DNA of 64,000 bases. Origin: Armatimonadota bacterium. Lineage in GTDB: Bacteria; Bacillota; Desulfotomaculia; Desulfotomaculales; Nap2-2B. Made by a program: the position numbers and the translations under genes. Below the pieces are notes generated by a model that was not told where the DNA came from, ran no database searches, and saw only the letters and a list, made by a program, of their open reading frames with translations. Below are positions 1-9,513 of this stretch, in pieces (the stretch's first letter is position 1; each line of letters begins with the position of its first letter). The stretch spans positions 1-64,000 of the forward strand of contig JAIMBK010000006.1 of assembly GCA_023511535.1 (NCBI GenBank), in the 5' to 3' direction.

Positions 1-76
1 TGGTGAACCGCCGTATACCGAACGGTACGTACGGTGGTGTGAGAGGACGGGGGTCAATCACCCCCTCCTACTCGAT
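1..76 (+). mobile_element. 3' end of a group II intron (body lies upstream of the window)
   Basis: GCCGTATACCGAACGGTACGTACGGTGGTGTGAGAGG...CCCCCTCCTACTCGAT resembles the conserved region after the RT ORF and the 3' terminus of bacterial group II introns; pattern recognition only. Confidence 0.5.
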
Positions 77-117
77 TGTGCATAAGGAAGCTTTTATTGT
101 GCATAAGGAAGCTTTTA
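76..117 (+). repeat. 21-bp perfect tandem repeat (2 copies TTGTGCATAAGGAAGCTTTTA)
   Basis: Direct reading: 76-96 and 97-117 identical. Confidence 0.95.
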
Positions 118-623
118 TCGGGCAAAATTACTTCGCATTATTTTGGCCCGGCAAAAAACCCGGCTAATCAGCCGGCCGGCTTTCTTTATTTTGTCCTGAT
201 TAAAAGAAAGGATGAGCAGAATCAGGGAAGTTCCCAAAACTCCCCCGGTCTGCCGGAACGTGCCGCGTAACCCAGAGATGGCGGCTGTTTTTTCGGGCAT
301 CAGTTCGACGGCCGCGTTGTTCGAAGGGGGGTGGCCGGGACGAGAAACCCCGCCGCCATGGGCAGCCGGTAGCCGGTGCGGTTTAAAGACGTGCTGACCA
401 GCGCCTGGAAGATATACTTACGCGCAGGGCAGGGATTTTGACCTTTCCAGCACCTACCGAAGATCATGATCCAGCTCTGCACGAGGAGGACGTAAAAGCT
501 TTAGATGACTCTCGTTACCCACCCTTACGCCAAGCAGGCACCATTTTTTCCGGCTTTTCGAAAAGGTATTTTGCGCCTGCGGCTCGAATATAAAAAACTA
601 ATCTTCTTTTGGAGGGATGCTTT

Positions 624-2174
624 ATGCTGCCGACCACCAGGGATTTACTTTCCCGCAACAGACTGCGCAACCCCGGAAAACTTGCCGTAGCCAGCGGTCC
701 GGTCCGGTACACTTTCGCCGAATTTGCCCAGCGCTGCCACCGGCTGGCCAACCTGCTCTCCGGCCTGGGCCTAAAGAAAGGGGACCGGGTTGCTTTCCTG
801 GATAAAACCTGCCCCTGGTATCTGGAGTTCTATTACGGGATAACCATCGGCGGTTTTGTCGCCGTCCCATTGAATTACCGGCTGGTGGGGCGGGAGTTGA
901 TCTACATCCTGAACAACTGCCGACCCAGGGCGATTATCGCCGGGAGGGACTATACCGGGATGATCGATGCGATCCGCGGCCAGATTCCCACGGTGGAGCA
1001 CTTTCTTGCAATAGCGCCCGCCCCCGGCTACGCCTTTTACGAAGATGCGCTCGCCGCCGCTTCCCCGGAAGAACCCCGAGCGGAAATCTCCCCGGACGAC
1101 CTGGCGGTTATCTGCTATACCAGCGGGACGACGGCGATGCCCAAGGGGGTCATGCTCTCCCACGGAAACATCGCGGCCAACGCGGCCAACGAGAACCTGG
1201 GGATTGCCCTTTCTCCCGACGACATCGTTTACTACCCCGCCCCCTTGTTCCACGTGATGGGCTGCATGGCGATGGGGATGATGGCCCTGGGCTGCACCAT
1301 GGTTTTTGAGGAATTTAACGTGAACACGATTTACGAAACAATCCAAAGGGAGAAAGTCACCGAGATTACCACCACCGCCGGCCCGTGGACCATCCTGGTG
1401 AACTCCGGGATTGACGCGCGCAAGTATGATTTAAGCTCCGTGCGCACCGTCCTGGCCGGGGGCAGCCAGATGCCCAAAAGAGTGGCGGCCGAACTGTTTG
1501 ATATTTTTCCGAATCTGAACGTGCTCTACACCTCCTTTGCCCAGACGGAGGCGGCCCCTTTTGTGACCATTGGGCCGGTCACCCGGGAAGACATCCGGGC
1601 CGGGCGCTTTAACGAACACTCCGGGCGGGAGGTGTTTTTAACCCGCGCCCGGATTGTGGACGACAAAGACAACGATTTGCCGGTTGGACAGCGCGGGGAG
1701 ATCCTTGCCCGGGGGCCGAACGTGATGCTCGGCTATTGGGAGCTGCCCGAGGAGACCGCCGCCGCCTTGCGCGGGGGTTGGCTGCACACCAACGACATCG
1801 GTTATTTCGACGAAAACGGGTATCTCTACGTGGTGGACAGGAAAAAGGACATGATCTTAAGCGGTAGCGAAAACATCTCCTCCAAGGAGGTGGAAAGTGT
1901 CCTCTACCAGCACCCGGCCATCGCCGATGCGGCGGTGATCGGCGTTCCCGACGAAAAGTGGGGCGAGCGGGTGCACGCAGTGGTGGTTTTAAAGCCGGGA
2001 CAAGAAGCTACCCCCGAGGAAATCACGCAATTTTGCCGGGCCAACCTGGCCGGATACAAGATCCCCCGTTCCTATGAATTTGTTTCTGAACTCCCCCGGA
2101 ACCCGTCCGGGAAGGTTTTGAAGAATCAGCTGCGGGAAAAATACAGGAAGCAGGGAGAACAGGGAAAAAGTTAA
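624..2174 (+). CDS. AMP-dependent acyl-CoA synthetase/ligase
   Basis: YTSGTTAMPKGVMLSH, GYWELPEETA, NPSGKVLKNQLREKY motifs; ATG at 624 after GGAGGGATG. Confidence 0.9.
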   Translation: MLPTTRDLLSRNRLRNPGKLAVASGPVRYTFAEFAQRCHRLANLLSGLGLKKGDRVAFLDKTCPWYLEFYYGITIGGFVAVPLNYRLVGRELIYILNNCRPRAIIAGRDYTGMIDAIRGQIPTVEHFLAIAPAPGYAFYEDALAAASPEEPRAEISPDDLAVICYTSGTTAMPKGVMLSHGNIAANAANENLGIALSPDDIVYYPAPLFHVMGCMAMGMMALGCTMVFEEFNVNTIYETIQREKVTEITTTAGPWTILVNSGIDARKYDLSSVRTVLAGGSQMPKRVAAELFDIFPNLNVLYTSFAQTEAAPFVTIGPVTREDIRAGRFNEHSGREVFLTRARIVDDKDNDLPVGQRGEILARGPNVMLGYWELPEETAAALRGGWLHTNDIGYFDENGYLYVVDRKKDMILSGSENISSKEVESVLYQHPAIADAAVIGVPDEKWGERVHAVVVLKPGQEATPEEITQFCRANLAGYKIPRSYEFVSELPRNPSGKVLKNQLREKYRKQGEQGKS

Positions 2175-2221
2175 TCGTTTTAGCGCAGGGGTGCCCGGGC
2201 CGTCAATAAGGAGGGCAAGGG

Positions 2222-2545
2222 ATGCCCATCAACGTGAAAATCTTTTCCGATTGCCGAAGGCAGCGCCAGAATGGTACGTACAGCTTCGACTGCCTCGACC
2301 TGACCGTGGTGACTTTCTGCTATCGTTTGGTCAATCTGGCCGAACTGCCTGGGTGGGAACTTTTGAGGCGCGGCCCGGTGGGTATTATCCCCCTGGTGCC
2401 CCTCATGCGTCACGAGGAGTCGCCGGAGGAAGTTTTGGAAAAATGCGTCGAATGCTTTGGATCCCGGTTCAGCGGGTTTTTCCATGGTTGCAAAAGCCTC
2501 CCTGCGCATGCATCTTACCAGGGGAGTTGCTGGTTGTCAAGATAA
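2222..2545 (+). pseudogene. Remnant of Rpn-family (PD-(D/E)XK nuclease / putative transposase) protein
   Basis: FDCLDLTVVTFCYRLVNLAELPGWELLRRGPVGIIPLVPLMRHEESPEEVLEKCVE resembles the middle of Rpn proteins; no complete N- or C-terminus. Confidence 0.45.
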
Positions 2546-2753
2546 CAACGTTTCCCCGCCCCAACATCTCTAATTTGCCTGCTTTATTTTTGCCCCCGGC
2601 TCAAGGACATTTTTTCGACAATCCCTGCATATATGATCTTGGAGGAAGGTTTGACCCGCAGCCGGCGCCACGGAAAAAGGAGCCACTGGTGCCTTGTTGT
2701 TTTCCAGGCGCGCTTGCAAATCTTTCAAACCAGGATAAGGGGGCGCAGCAGGC

Positions 2754-3869
2754 ATGGCCAAAGGCAGGTTGAAAAAGGTTTTTCCGGGAGGCAACACCGG
2801 CCAGGGCTTTTATTCTTTTTACGATTACATTATTGACCAGGACGCCACCCGCATCTTCGTGATCAAAGGAGGCCCGGGGGTGGGCAAATCCACCTTCATG
2901 CGCAAGATCGGCGAGGAAATGCTGGAGCGGGGCTACGACGTGGAATTCCACTGCTGCTCGTCCGACAACGGCTCACTGGACGGCGTGGTCATCCCCGCCA
3001 TCCGGGTGGCCCTGCTGGACGGTACCGCCCCGCATGTGGTCGATCCGAAAAACCCGGGGGCGGTGGACGAGATCATCCACCTGGGGGACCACTGGAATGA
3101 GGAGGGGTTAAGGGCGCACAAGAAAGAAATTCTGGCCTTAAACCGGGAAATCGGCCGGCTTTTCCGGCGGGCCTACGCCTACCTGGCGGCGGCGCACCTT
3201 TTTCTGGAGGAGGTCCGGTCCTTTTACCAGGAAACAGGCGCCTTTAACGTGGGCGCCTTCGACCGGCTGGTGCTGGACCTGGCCCACGCGATCTTCACGG
3301 GCCGGGAGCGGCAGAGCGATAATCCCCGGGCGCGCCACCTTTTTGCTACGGCCATTACCCCCGACGGGCCGGTGAGTTACCTGGACACCATCGTCGGCCG
3401 TTTAAAAAAGCGTTACATCATTAACGGCGACGACGGGACGGGAAAAACCACCCTGGTGCGCCGTTTGCTGGAGGTGGCCCTGATGCGTGGTTTCGATGTC
3501 GAAGCATACCACTGCGCGCTTGATCCAAAGAGAGTGGAACACCTGGTCGTTCCCGCCCTGGAAATCGCGGTGGTGAATTCCGTAGAGCCGCATTATTATA
3601 AGCCGCACAATGGAGACGAGGTCGTGGACACCATGACCTGCGTCAAACAGCTGACCGATGAAAGCATCCAGGAGGAAAGGGATACGGCCCGGGAGATGTA
3701 CCGGCGCTGCCTGGAGGAAGCGGTTGATTTCCTCCAACGCGCCAAAAAAACGCACGACGAGATGGAGACGTATTACATCCCGCAGATGAATTTCGCCGAG
3801 ATTGAGGCGAGAAGGCAGAAGGTTTTGGAACGCATTCTGGCGCTGGCCAGAAACAATCAAGAAAAATAA
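2754..3869 (+). CDS. ATPase with two P-loops (PRK06851-like)
   Basis: GGPGVGKSTFMRKIG and INGDDGTGKTTLVRRLLE Walker A motifs in one 371-aa ORF. Confidence 0.75.
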   Translation: MAKGRLKKVFPGGNTGQGFYSFYDYIIDQDATRIFVIKGGPGVGKSTFMRKIGEEMLERGYDVEFHCCSSDNGSLDGVVIPAIRVALLDGTAPHVVDPKNPGAVDEIIHLGDHWNEEGLRAHKKEILALNREIGRLFRRAYAYLAAAHLFLEEVRSFYQETGAFNVGAFDRLVLDLAHAIFTGRERQSDNPRARHLFATAITPDGPVSYLDTIVGRLKKRYIINGDDGTGKTTLVRRLLEVALMRGFDVEAYHCALDPKRVEHLVVPALEIAVVNSVEPHYYKPHNGDEVVDTMTCVKQLTDESIQEERDTAREMYRRCLEEAVDFLQRAKKTHDEMETYYIPQMNFAEIEARRQKVLERILALARNNQEK

Positions 3870-3871
3870 AA

Positions 3872-3897
3872 CAGGGGGCCGGATTTCCGGCCTTTTC
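3872..3897 (+). terminator. Rho-independent terminator
   Basis: GGCCGGATTTCCGGCCTTTTC. Confidence 0.7.
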
Positions 3898-4055
3898 AAA
3901 CTTTTTTCCGGGGGTTTAATTCCATTTTAGAAGCGGTGGAAGAACGGGGTGGAAGACCGGGGGAAACCAGGTTATAATAGATAAAACGTAACCTGAGATA
4001 CTCCATCGAAAATATCAGGCACAAAGTTTCCCAGGCACAAAGAAGAGGTAAAAAA

Positions 4056-5456
4056 ATGCGCGCCCTGCTGGTGAATCCCTGGATTTGCGACTTTGCCGCC
4101 TACGATTTGTGGGCCAGGCCCCTGGGGCTTTTACAAATTGCCGCCTATCTGCGCCGGGCGGGGGTGGAAGTGATCCTCGTTGACTGCCTGGACAGGTTTG
4201 ATCCGCGCCTGGTCGGGTATCTTCGGGAAAAATACCCGGAGCGCAAGTACCCCCGCGCCACCCCTTACGGGGACGGCCCTTATCACGCGGAAACTATCCC
4301 GAAGCCGCCTGTCTACCGGGATGTTCCCCGCCGCTACAAGCGGTACGGGATGCCGGTGGAGCTTTTCCGCCGGCTTTTGCGCGAGAGTCCGCAGCCGGAC
4401 GTCATCCTGGTTTCTTCCGGTTTGACTTACTGGTACCCGGGGGTCTTCGAGGCCATCCGCCTGCTCCGGGAAGCATTCGGCCCGGTCCCGCTCCTTCTGG
4501 GCGGCATTTACGCTGCCCTGTGCCCGGAGCACGCCCGCCAAAACAGCGGCGCCGACGTGGTTTACGCGGGCTCCGCGCTGCCGGAAATCCTGCGCCTGAT
4601 CAGTGAGCTGACCGGCTTTCCTTTCAAAGAGCCCTTTCCCGGAGCGGCGGAGGAGGCCAGGGTCTTTCCGGCCTACGACCTTTACCCGGAGTTAAGGTAC
4701 CTCACCCTGCGCACTTCGGCGGGCTGCCCTTTTCGCTGCAGTTATTGCGGCTGGTATTTGCTGGCGGAAAGCAGCCGGTACACCCGCCTGGCGCCGGACC
4801 GGGTGGTGGAGGCGATTGAACACGGCTATCGAAATTTACACGTGCATAACTTTGCCTTTTACGACGAGGCGCTGCTTTATCGGGCGGAGGAGCACCTGCT
4901 GCCGATCCTGGAAGGCGTCCGCAAAAAAGGTTTGCAGTGCATTTTCCATACGCCCAATGCCCTGCATGCCCGGTTTTTGACGCCGGAGTTGGCCAGCGCA
5001 ATGAAGCAGGCGGGGTTCGTACAGCCCCGCCTGGCGCTGGAGACCGTTGACCCGGTCCGCCAGCGGCGAACGGGCGGTAAAGTAAACGCCCGGGAAGTGG
5101 AACGGGCGCTTTTCTGGTTGGAACAAGCAGGTTACGCTCCTCACGAAATCGGCGTCAACGTTTTGATCGGACTTCCGGAGCAGCCCCTGGCGGAAGTGGA
5201 AGCCTCCCTGGAGTTTGTCCACCGCCTGGGAGCCCGGATTTTCCTGGAAGAATACGCCCCCGTCCCCGGTACGCCCGCCTACCGGGAGAGCGGCCTGCCG
5301 CCGGACGCCGACCCACTGCTGCACAATAACTCCATTTTCCCGCTGTACGGCCCGGAGCATTATGCCCAATTCCAGCGGATTAAAGACCTGGCCCACCACC
5401 TGAACCGGGAACTGGAAGAGAAAAAACCGGCGGGTAAAAAAGGGGCAGGCAGCTAA
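4056..5456 (+). CDS. B12-binding-domain radical SAM protein
   Basis: N-terminal Rossmann/B12-like region, SAGCPFRCSYCGWY radical SAM motif. Confidence 0.85.
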   Translation: MRALLVNPWICDFAAYDLWARPLGLLQIAAYLRRAGVEVILVDCLDRFDPRLVGYLREKYPERKYPRATPYGDGPYHAETIPKPPVYRDVPRRYKRYGMPVELFRRLLRESPQPDVILVSSGLTYWYPGVFEAIRLLREAFGPVPLLLGGIYAALCPEHARQNSGADVVYAGSALPEILRLISELTGFPFKEPFPGAAEEARVFPAYDLYPELRYLTLRTSAGCPFRCSYCGWYLLAESSRYTRLAPDRVVEAIEHGYRNLHVHNFAFYDEALLYRAEEHLLPILEGVRKKGLQCIFHTPNALHARFLTPELASAMKQAGFVQPRLALETVDPVRQRRTGGKVNAREVERALFWLEQAGYAPHEIGVNVLIGLPEQPLAEVEASLEFVHRLGARIFLEEYAPVPGTPAYRESGLPPDADPLLHNNSIFPLYGPEHYAQFQRIKDLAHHLNRELEEKKPAGKKGAGS

Positions 5457-5534
5457 GAAAAAGCAAGATACGGAATAATGAGGTATTCCGGCTTAAGAGC
5501 TGAAAGCCGGCTGCCGATTCCCGATACCTGTATT

Positions 5535-5568
5535 CTCTGTGCTCTCTGTGTCCTCTGTGGTTTAAATT
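5535..5568 (+). repeat. CTCTGTG-type short intergenic repeat
   Basis: CTCTGTGCTCTCTGTGTCCTCTGTGGTTTAAAT; related reverse copy at 7626-7646. Confidence 0.7.
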
Positions 5569-5576
5569 TATTATTT

Positions 5577-6518
5577 TTACAAGCCCCGGGAATATTCGGG
5601 CCGCAGCAGGGAGGGGTCCCTTTTCGCCAGGACGGATTCCAGGTCTTTGAGCATTTGCTCTTTTTCCCGGGGCAGCCGGCCGCGCACGGTAAAATAGTTG
5701 GAAGCGTGCATGGAGCTGAAGAAGCAGTTGGTAAAGCAGGCGTTTTCGACGATGATTTTCAGCTCTTCTAAAGAGCCAAAAGGCGTAACGAGCTGGAAAT
5801 CGCCCCGCCGTACCTGGTCGGCGAGGGGTGTGCCGGGGACCAGAGTGAGGGTGAGCGCTCCGGCGTAATCAGGATCGATCGCGCTTAATATTCCGGCCGT
5901 GGCCAGGGCGTGTCTTGCGCTGCCGGCCGGCCCGGCGAGGCCCAAAATAACGGTGACGGAAAGGGTAATCCCGGCCTCTTTGACCCTTCTTCCCGCTTCC
6001 ACCATCTCCTGGTAAGTTACCCCTTTGCGGACGTTTTGCAGAACCTCTTCATCCCCGCTTTCTACGCCCATGTAGAGGATGCCCAGCTTCAGCTCCCGGA
6101 GCGTTTCCAGTTCCTCCACGCTCCGACGCAAAATGTCCTTTGCCGTGGCATAGGCGGCCACGCGCTCCAGGCGCGGGAATTTTTCATTTAAATGTTCCAG
6201 AACCTGCTTTAATTTGGGAAAAGGATAAACCAGCGCGTCCCCGTCCTGCAGAAAGACGCGCTGCCCGTCCCAGCCCCGGGCAACGGCGTAAACAAGCGGG
6301 TGCATGTTGGCGACGGTGATCCCGTGCCGTTTGTAAAGAGCCAGGGCGTCAATTTCCGCCAGCACTTCTTCCACTTTTCTTAAGCGCAGCCGGGAACCGT
6401 AATAATTGCAAAAGGTGCAGGTATTGTTCGAACACCCGCTGGTCAGGGGAAGGAAGTAGCTGCGCCACTCGCTGGGCGGCCGGATAATTGCGGGCCGTTC
6501 AAAAGACATCGACACCAC
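5577..6518 (-). CDS. Radical SAM protein (B12-independent, Elp3/MiaB-like)
   Basis: TSGCSNNTCTFCNYYGSRLRLR; RGWDGQRVFLQDGDAL. Confidence 0.85.
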   Translation of the reverse strand: MVSMSFERPAIIRPPSEWRSYFLPLTSGCSNNTCTFCNYYGSRLRLRKVEEVLAEIDALALYKRHGITVANMHPLVYAVARGWDGQRVFLQDGDALVYPFPKLKQVLEHLNEKFPRLERVAAYATAKDILRRSVEELETLRELKLGILYMGVESGDEEVLQNVRKGVTYQEMVEAGRRVKEAGITLSVTVILGLAGPAGSARHALATAGILSAIDPDYAGALTLTLVPGTPLADQVRRGDFQLVTPFGSLEELKIIVENACFTNCFFSSMHASNYFTVRGRLPREKEQMLKDLESVLAKRDPSLLRPEYSRGL

Positions 6519-7025
6519 CTCGCCCTTGGATAGTTAACATAATAATTCCTGTAGATTCAAGTTTAGCAGCTTTTTGAGCGGGGGTCAACGGGGCCGCGAC
6601 TTTTTCGCGTTGCTTTGTTGGGGTAACCAAATTGCTTTCCCAATTTTTTTTTCTTTTTTCCGGGTAAAAACTTCCTCTTTTTCATTTGAAGATTATCGTT
6701 TGGCACCCCCAATTATTTTCCGGCAACGTAAACTGAGTGCGAAAAAAACTAAAACCTGCCCGTCGGCAGTGATTCTGCCCGCCGGCGGTTATTTTCCAGT
6801 GGCTTGAACTTTCCCGTTTGTAATCGGGCAGGAAAAGTGGCGGGTTGTACAGCAGATCAGCGAAGTTTACGAAGTGACGCGGGAGAGGTACCGGGAGGTG
6901 GTGGTGGATTAGTGGATTTCCTGCGCCCACTTCCGGTTTTCCTCCAGAAGATCTTTTCTCTCCGCCGCCAGTGCCCCGGCCGGCCCTTTCCTGTCCTCCA
7001 GATATGGAATAATGTGGCTTAAAAT

Positions 7026-7604
7026 TTAGTTTTTCAAAGTGAGAATCACCTGCCGGGCCACCCTGGCCAGGGGAAGGCAGCGGTCCATGCTGATTTTTTG
7101 CAGGTATTTGTAAGCTTCCTGTTCGCTGAAGCCCTTTTTCTCCATGAGCAAACCCTTGGCCTGCTCGACCAGCTTGCGCGTTTCCAGTTGCTTGCGCAGG
7201 TCCTGCACTTCTTTTTGCAACCTGGCGACCCGTTCAAAGTTGGCCAGGGCTGCTTCCAGGACAGGGAGGATGTTTGTTTCCTGAAGCGGTTTGGTCAGGA
7301 GGCCGTAGACGCCGGTTTTCCTGACCAGCTCCTCCAGATTCTGCTGGTGGTTTAATTCTACGGCCAGCACCACCGGGGCCACCCGGTGCTCCCCGATAAT
7401 TTCCGCGAGATCGATCCCTTCGCTGCCGGGAATCCTGTCCTCCAGGATGACGAGGTCCGGTTCGGTTTGAAAGACGATTTGCAGGGCGCTTTTCCCCTCG
7501 CCGGCTTCCCTGATCAGTGTGCAGCCCGCGTGGCGTAAAATATCTTTCAATTGCCGCCGGAAGTTTAAATCGCTGTCGGCAATTACCACGCGGCTCACCG
7601 GCAC
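7026..7604 (-). CDS. ANTAR-domain response-regulator-like antiterminator (ANTAR1)
   Basis: Receiver-like N-terminus plus ANTAR helix region LVEQAKGLLMEKKGFSEQEAYKYLQKISMDR. Confidence 0.9.
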   Translation of the reverse strand: MPVSRVVIADSDLNFRRQLKDILRHAGCTLIREAGEGKSALQIVFQTEPDLVILEDRIPGSEGIDLAEIIGEHRVAPVVLAVELNHQQNLEELVRKTGVYGLLTKPLQETNILPVLEAALANFERVARLQKEVQDLRKQLETRKLVEQAKGLLMEKKGFSEQEAYKYLQKISMDRCLPLARVARQVILTLKN

Positions 7605-7795
7605 GCCGCCACCCCCCTTGCAAGGAATTTAACCACAGAGGACACATAACACTACGCCTGGTTGCCCGGTCCGGACACTTTTCCGGCCGTCTTTCGTTTC
7701 TCAAAAATATCATAAACTTCGGGTTTCTTCAACTTGCTTTGGCGGGAAACATCCTTTCCCCGATATGTGTATACAATATACTTATATAAGAGGTA

Positions 7796-7823
7796 TTGAA
7801 TTTTTTAATCGAACTGATATAAT
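7796..7823 (+). promoter_or_regulatory. Sigma-A-type promoter for degenerate GS leader
   Basis: TTGAAT-N16-TATAAT. Confidence 0.65.
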
Positions 7824-7845
7824 AACTCCCTGTAAATAATTATTT

Positions 7846-7906
7846 GAGGGCAATGGCGTCCTCTGACAGGTTTTTTTTCAGGGCCTGTTTGAGGGCGTTT
7901 TCTTTT
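7846..7906 (+). promoter_or_regulatory. ANTAR-type hexaloop hairpin overlapping a terminator
   Basis: GAGGGC[AATGGC]GTCCTC (7846-7863); GCGTCCTC (7856-7863) can pair with GAGGGCGT (7891-7898) followed by TTTTCTTTTT; no clear first hairpin. Confidence 0.7.
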
Positions 7907-7995
7907 TAGCCGGAATATTAGCGGTCTGCCTGCGAAGAGCTGCGGCTTAAGCGGGCCGGCACCTTAAAACAGCCCGGCGGCGAAGGTTTGGGGAG

Positions 7996-9300
7996 GTGGA
8001 GAAGATGCGGTCCGCTTACACCAGGGAAGACGTCCTGGAGAAAGCCCGGGAGTACAACGTTCAGTTTATCCGGCTGCAGTTCACCGATATTTTCGGGGTT
8101 TTTAAAAATATTGCCGTCACCATTGACGAATTACCCAGGGCTCTCGAAGGAAAGGTATCCTTCGACAGCTCCGTCCTCGAGGGGCTGGTGGGCAACCGGA
8201 CCAGGGATATTTGCCTTTTGCCCGATCCCGCCACTTTTGTAGTTTTTCCCTGGCGTCCGCGGGAAGGAGCGGTGGCCAGGTTGATTTGCGACGCGGTTAC
8301 CCCCCAGGGAGAACCCTTTGGCGCCTGTTCCCGCCACGTGCTCAAAAAAGTGCTGAAAGCGGCCCGGGAAGCCGGTTATGGCCTGCAGGCAGGCGCCGAG
8401 ATGGATTTTTTCCTTTTTCACCTGGACCAGCAGGGCAAACCGACGGTGGTTACCCACGACCAGGCCGGGTATTGCGATTTGACGCCCGTGGATTTGGGTG
8501 AAAACGCCCGGCGCGACATGGTTTTAACCTTAAAGGAAATGGGTTTTGACGTTTCCTCTTCCCACCACGAAATCGCCCCCGGTCAGCACCAGATTTTTCT
8601 CAAAGAGGACAACGCCCTGACGATGGCCGACCAGATCGTCACGTTCCGGTTTGTGGTGCGGACCATTGCCCAGCGCCACGGCCTGCACGCCTCCTTTATG
8701 CCCAAACCCTTTGCCCGTCTGAACGGCTCGGGGATGCATCTGCATTTGTCCTTGCGCCCGGGGGAAGAAAACGCTTCCCGGCAATTGGCCGGCCGGTTTA
8801 TCGCCGGCCTGCTTGAACATGCCGCCGCCTTCACGGCCATTGCCAACCCGCTGGTGAACAGCTACAAGCGCCTGGCGTTCAGTGAGCTGGCCCCGGCCAT
8901 CGTAGGCTGGTCGAACAGCAGCCGGAATACCATGATCCGGGTCCCGAACCAGCGAGAAGCGCTGTCGCCCATTATCCTGCGCAGCCCCGACGCCGCGGCC
9001 AATCCCTATCTGGTGATTGCCGTCGCCCTGGCGTCCGGCCTGGACGGAATCGCCCGCCGGCTGGAGCTTCCGCCTGCGCTTGATGATTTTCCCGCGCGCG
9101 AAAAGAAGAGCGAAAAGGAACGGCGGCTTCCCCGCAATTTGGGCGACGCCCTTTGCGCCCTGAGCCGGGATGAACTGGTCTGCGGGGTGTTGGGCGAACA
9201 GATGACCGGGCTTTTCCGGAAGGTAAAGGAAGCCGAATGGGAGCGCTACGAAACCCAGGTGCACCAGTGGGAACTGGACGAATACCTGGCTAATTATTAA
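7996..9300 (+). CDS. Glutamine synthetase-like protein with degenerate active site
   Basis: Collinear with GS-I paralogues in this window but lacks several catalytic/metal residues (GQHQI, ELAPA, SPIILRSPD). Confidence 0.9.
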   Translation: MEKMRSAYTREDVLEKAREYNVQFIRLQFTDIFGVFKNIAVTIDELPRALEGKVSFDSSVLEGLVGNRTRDICLLPDPATFVVFPWRPREGAVARLICDAVTPQGEPFGACSRHVLKKVLKAAREAGYGLQAGAEMDFFLFHLDQQGKPTVVTHDQAGYCDLTPVDLGENARRDMVLTLKEMGFDVSSSHHEIAPGQHQIFLKEDNALTMADQIVTFRFVVRTIAQRHGLHASFMPKPFARLNGSGMHLHLSLRPGEENASRQLAGRFIAGLLEHAAAFTAIANPLVNSYKRLAFSELAPAIVGWSNSSRNTMIRVPNQREALSPIILRSPDAAANPYLVIAVALASGLDGIARRLELPPALDDFPAREKKSEKERRLPRNLGDALCALSRDELVCGVLGEQMTGLFRKVKEAEWERYETQVHQWELDEYLANY

Positions 9301-9513
9301 TCTTGCAAAAACATGAGCAAAAGGGGGAGGGTTGGGTAAAGATTCGGTAGAGAGTAGTTATTCCAGAAACAGGGAAGAGAAGAGAACAGAAGAGATAGGG
9401 AAGAAAAAAGCAAAAAGAAGAGACCAAAAAGAAAAAGAAAAAAAGAGAAACCACACAGGCTGCCTTTTTATAAGCGGCACGGCAGCGCCACAATGTTTTA
9501 GGAGGATGGAAAA

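Noticed and set aside
6540-7022. Possible gene fragment (…EKWRVVQQISEVYEVTRERYREVVVD*) between the radical SAM and ANTAR1 genes
   Set aside because: Short, no start, no family recognised; could be chance or a decayed gene.
7830-7846. TAAA[TAATTA]TTTG as the first hairpin of the degenerate GS leader
   Set aside because: Loop lacks A1/G4 and the stem is A/T only; not counted.
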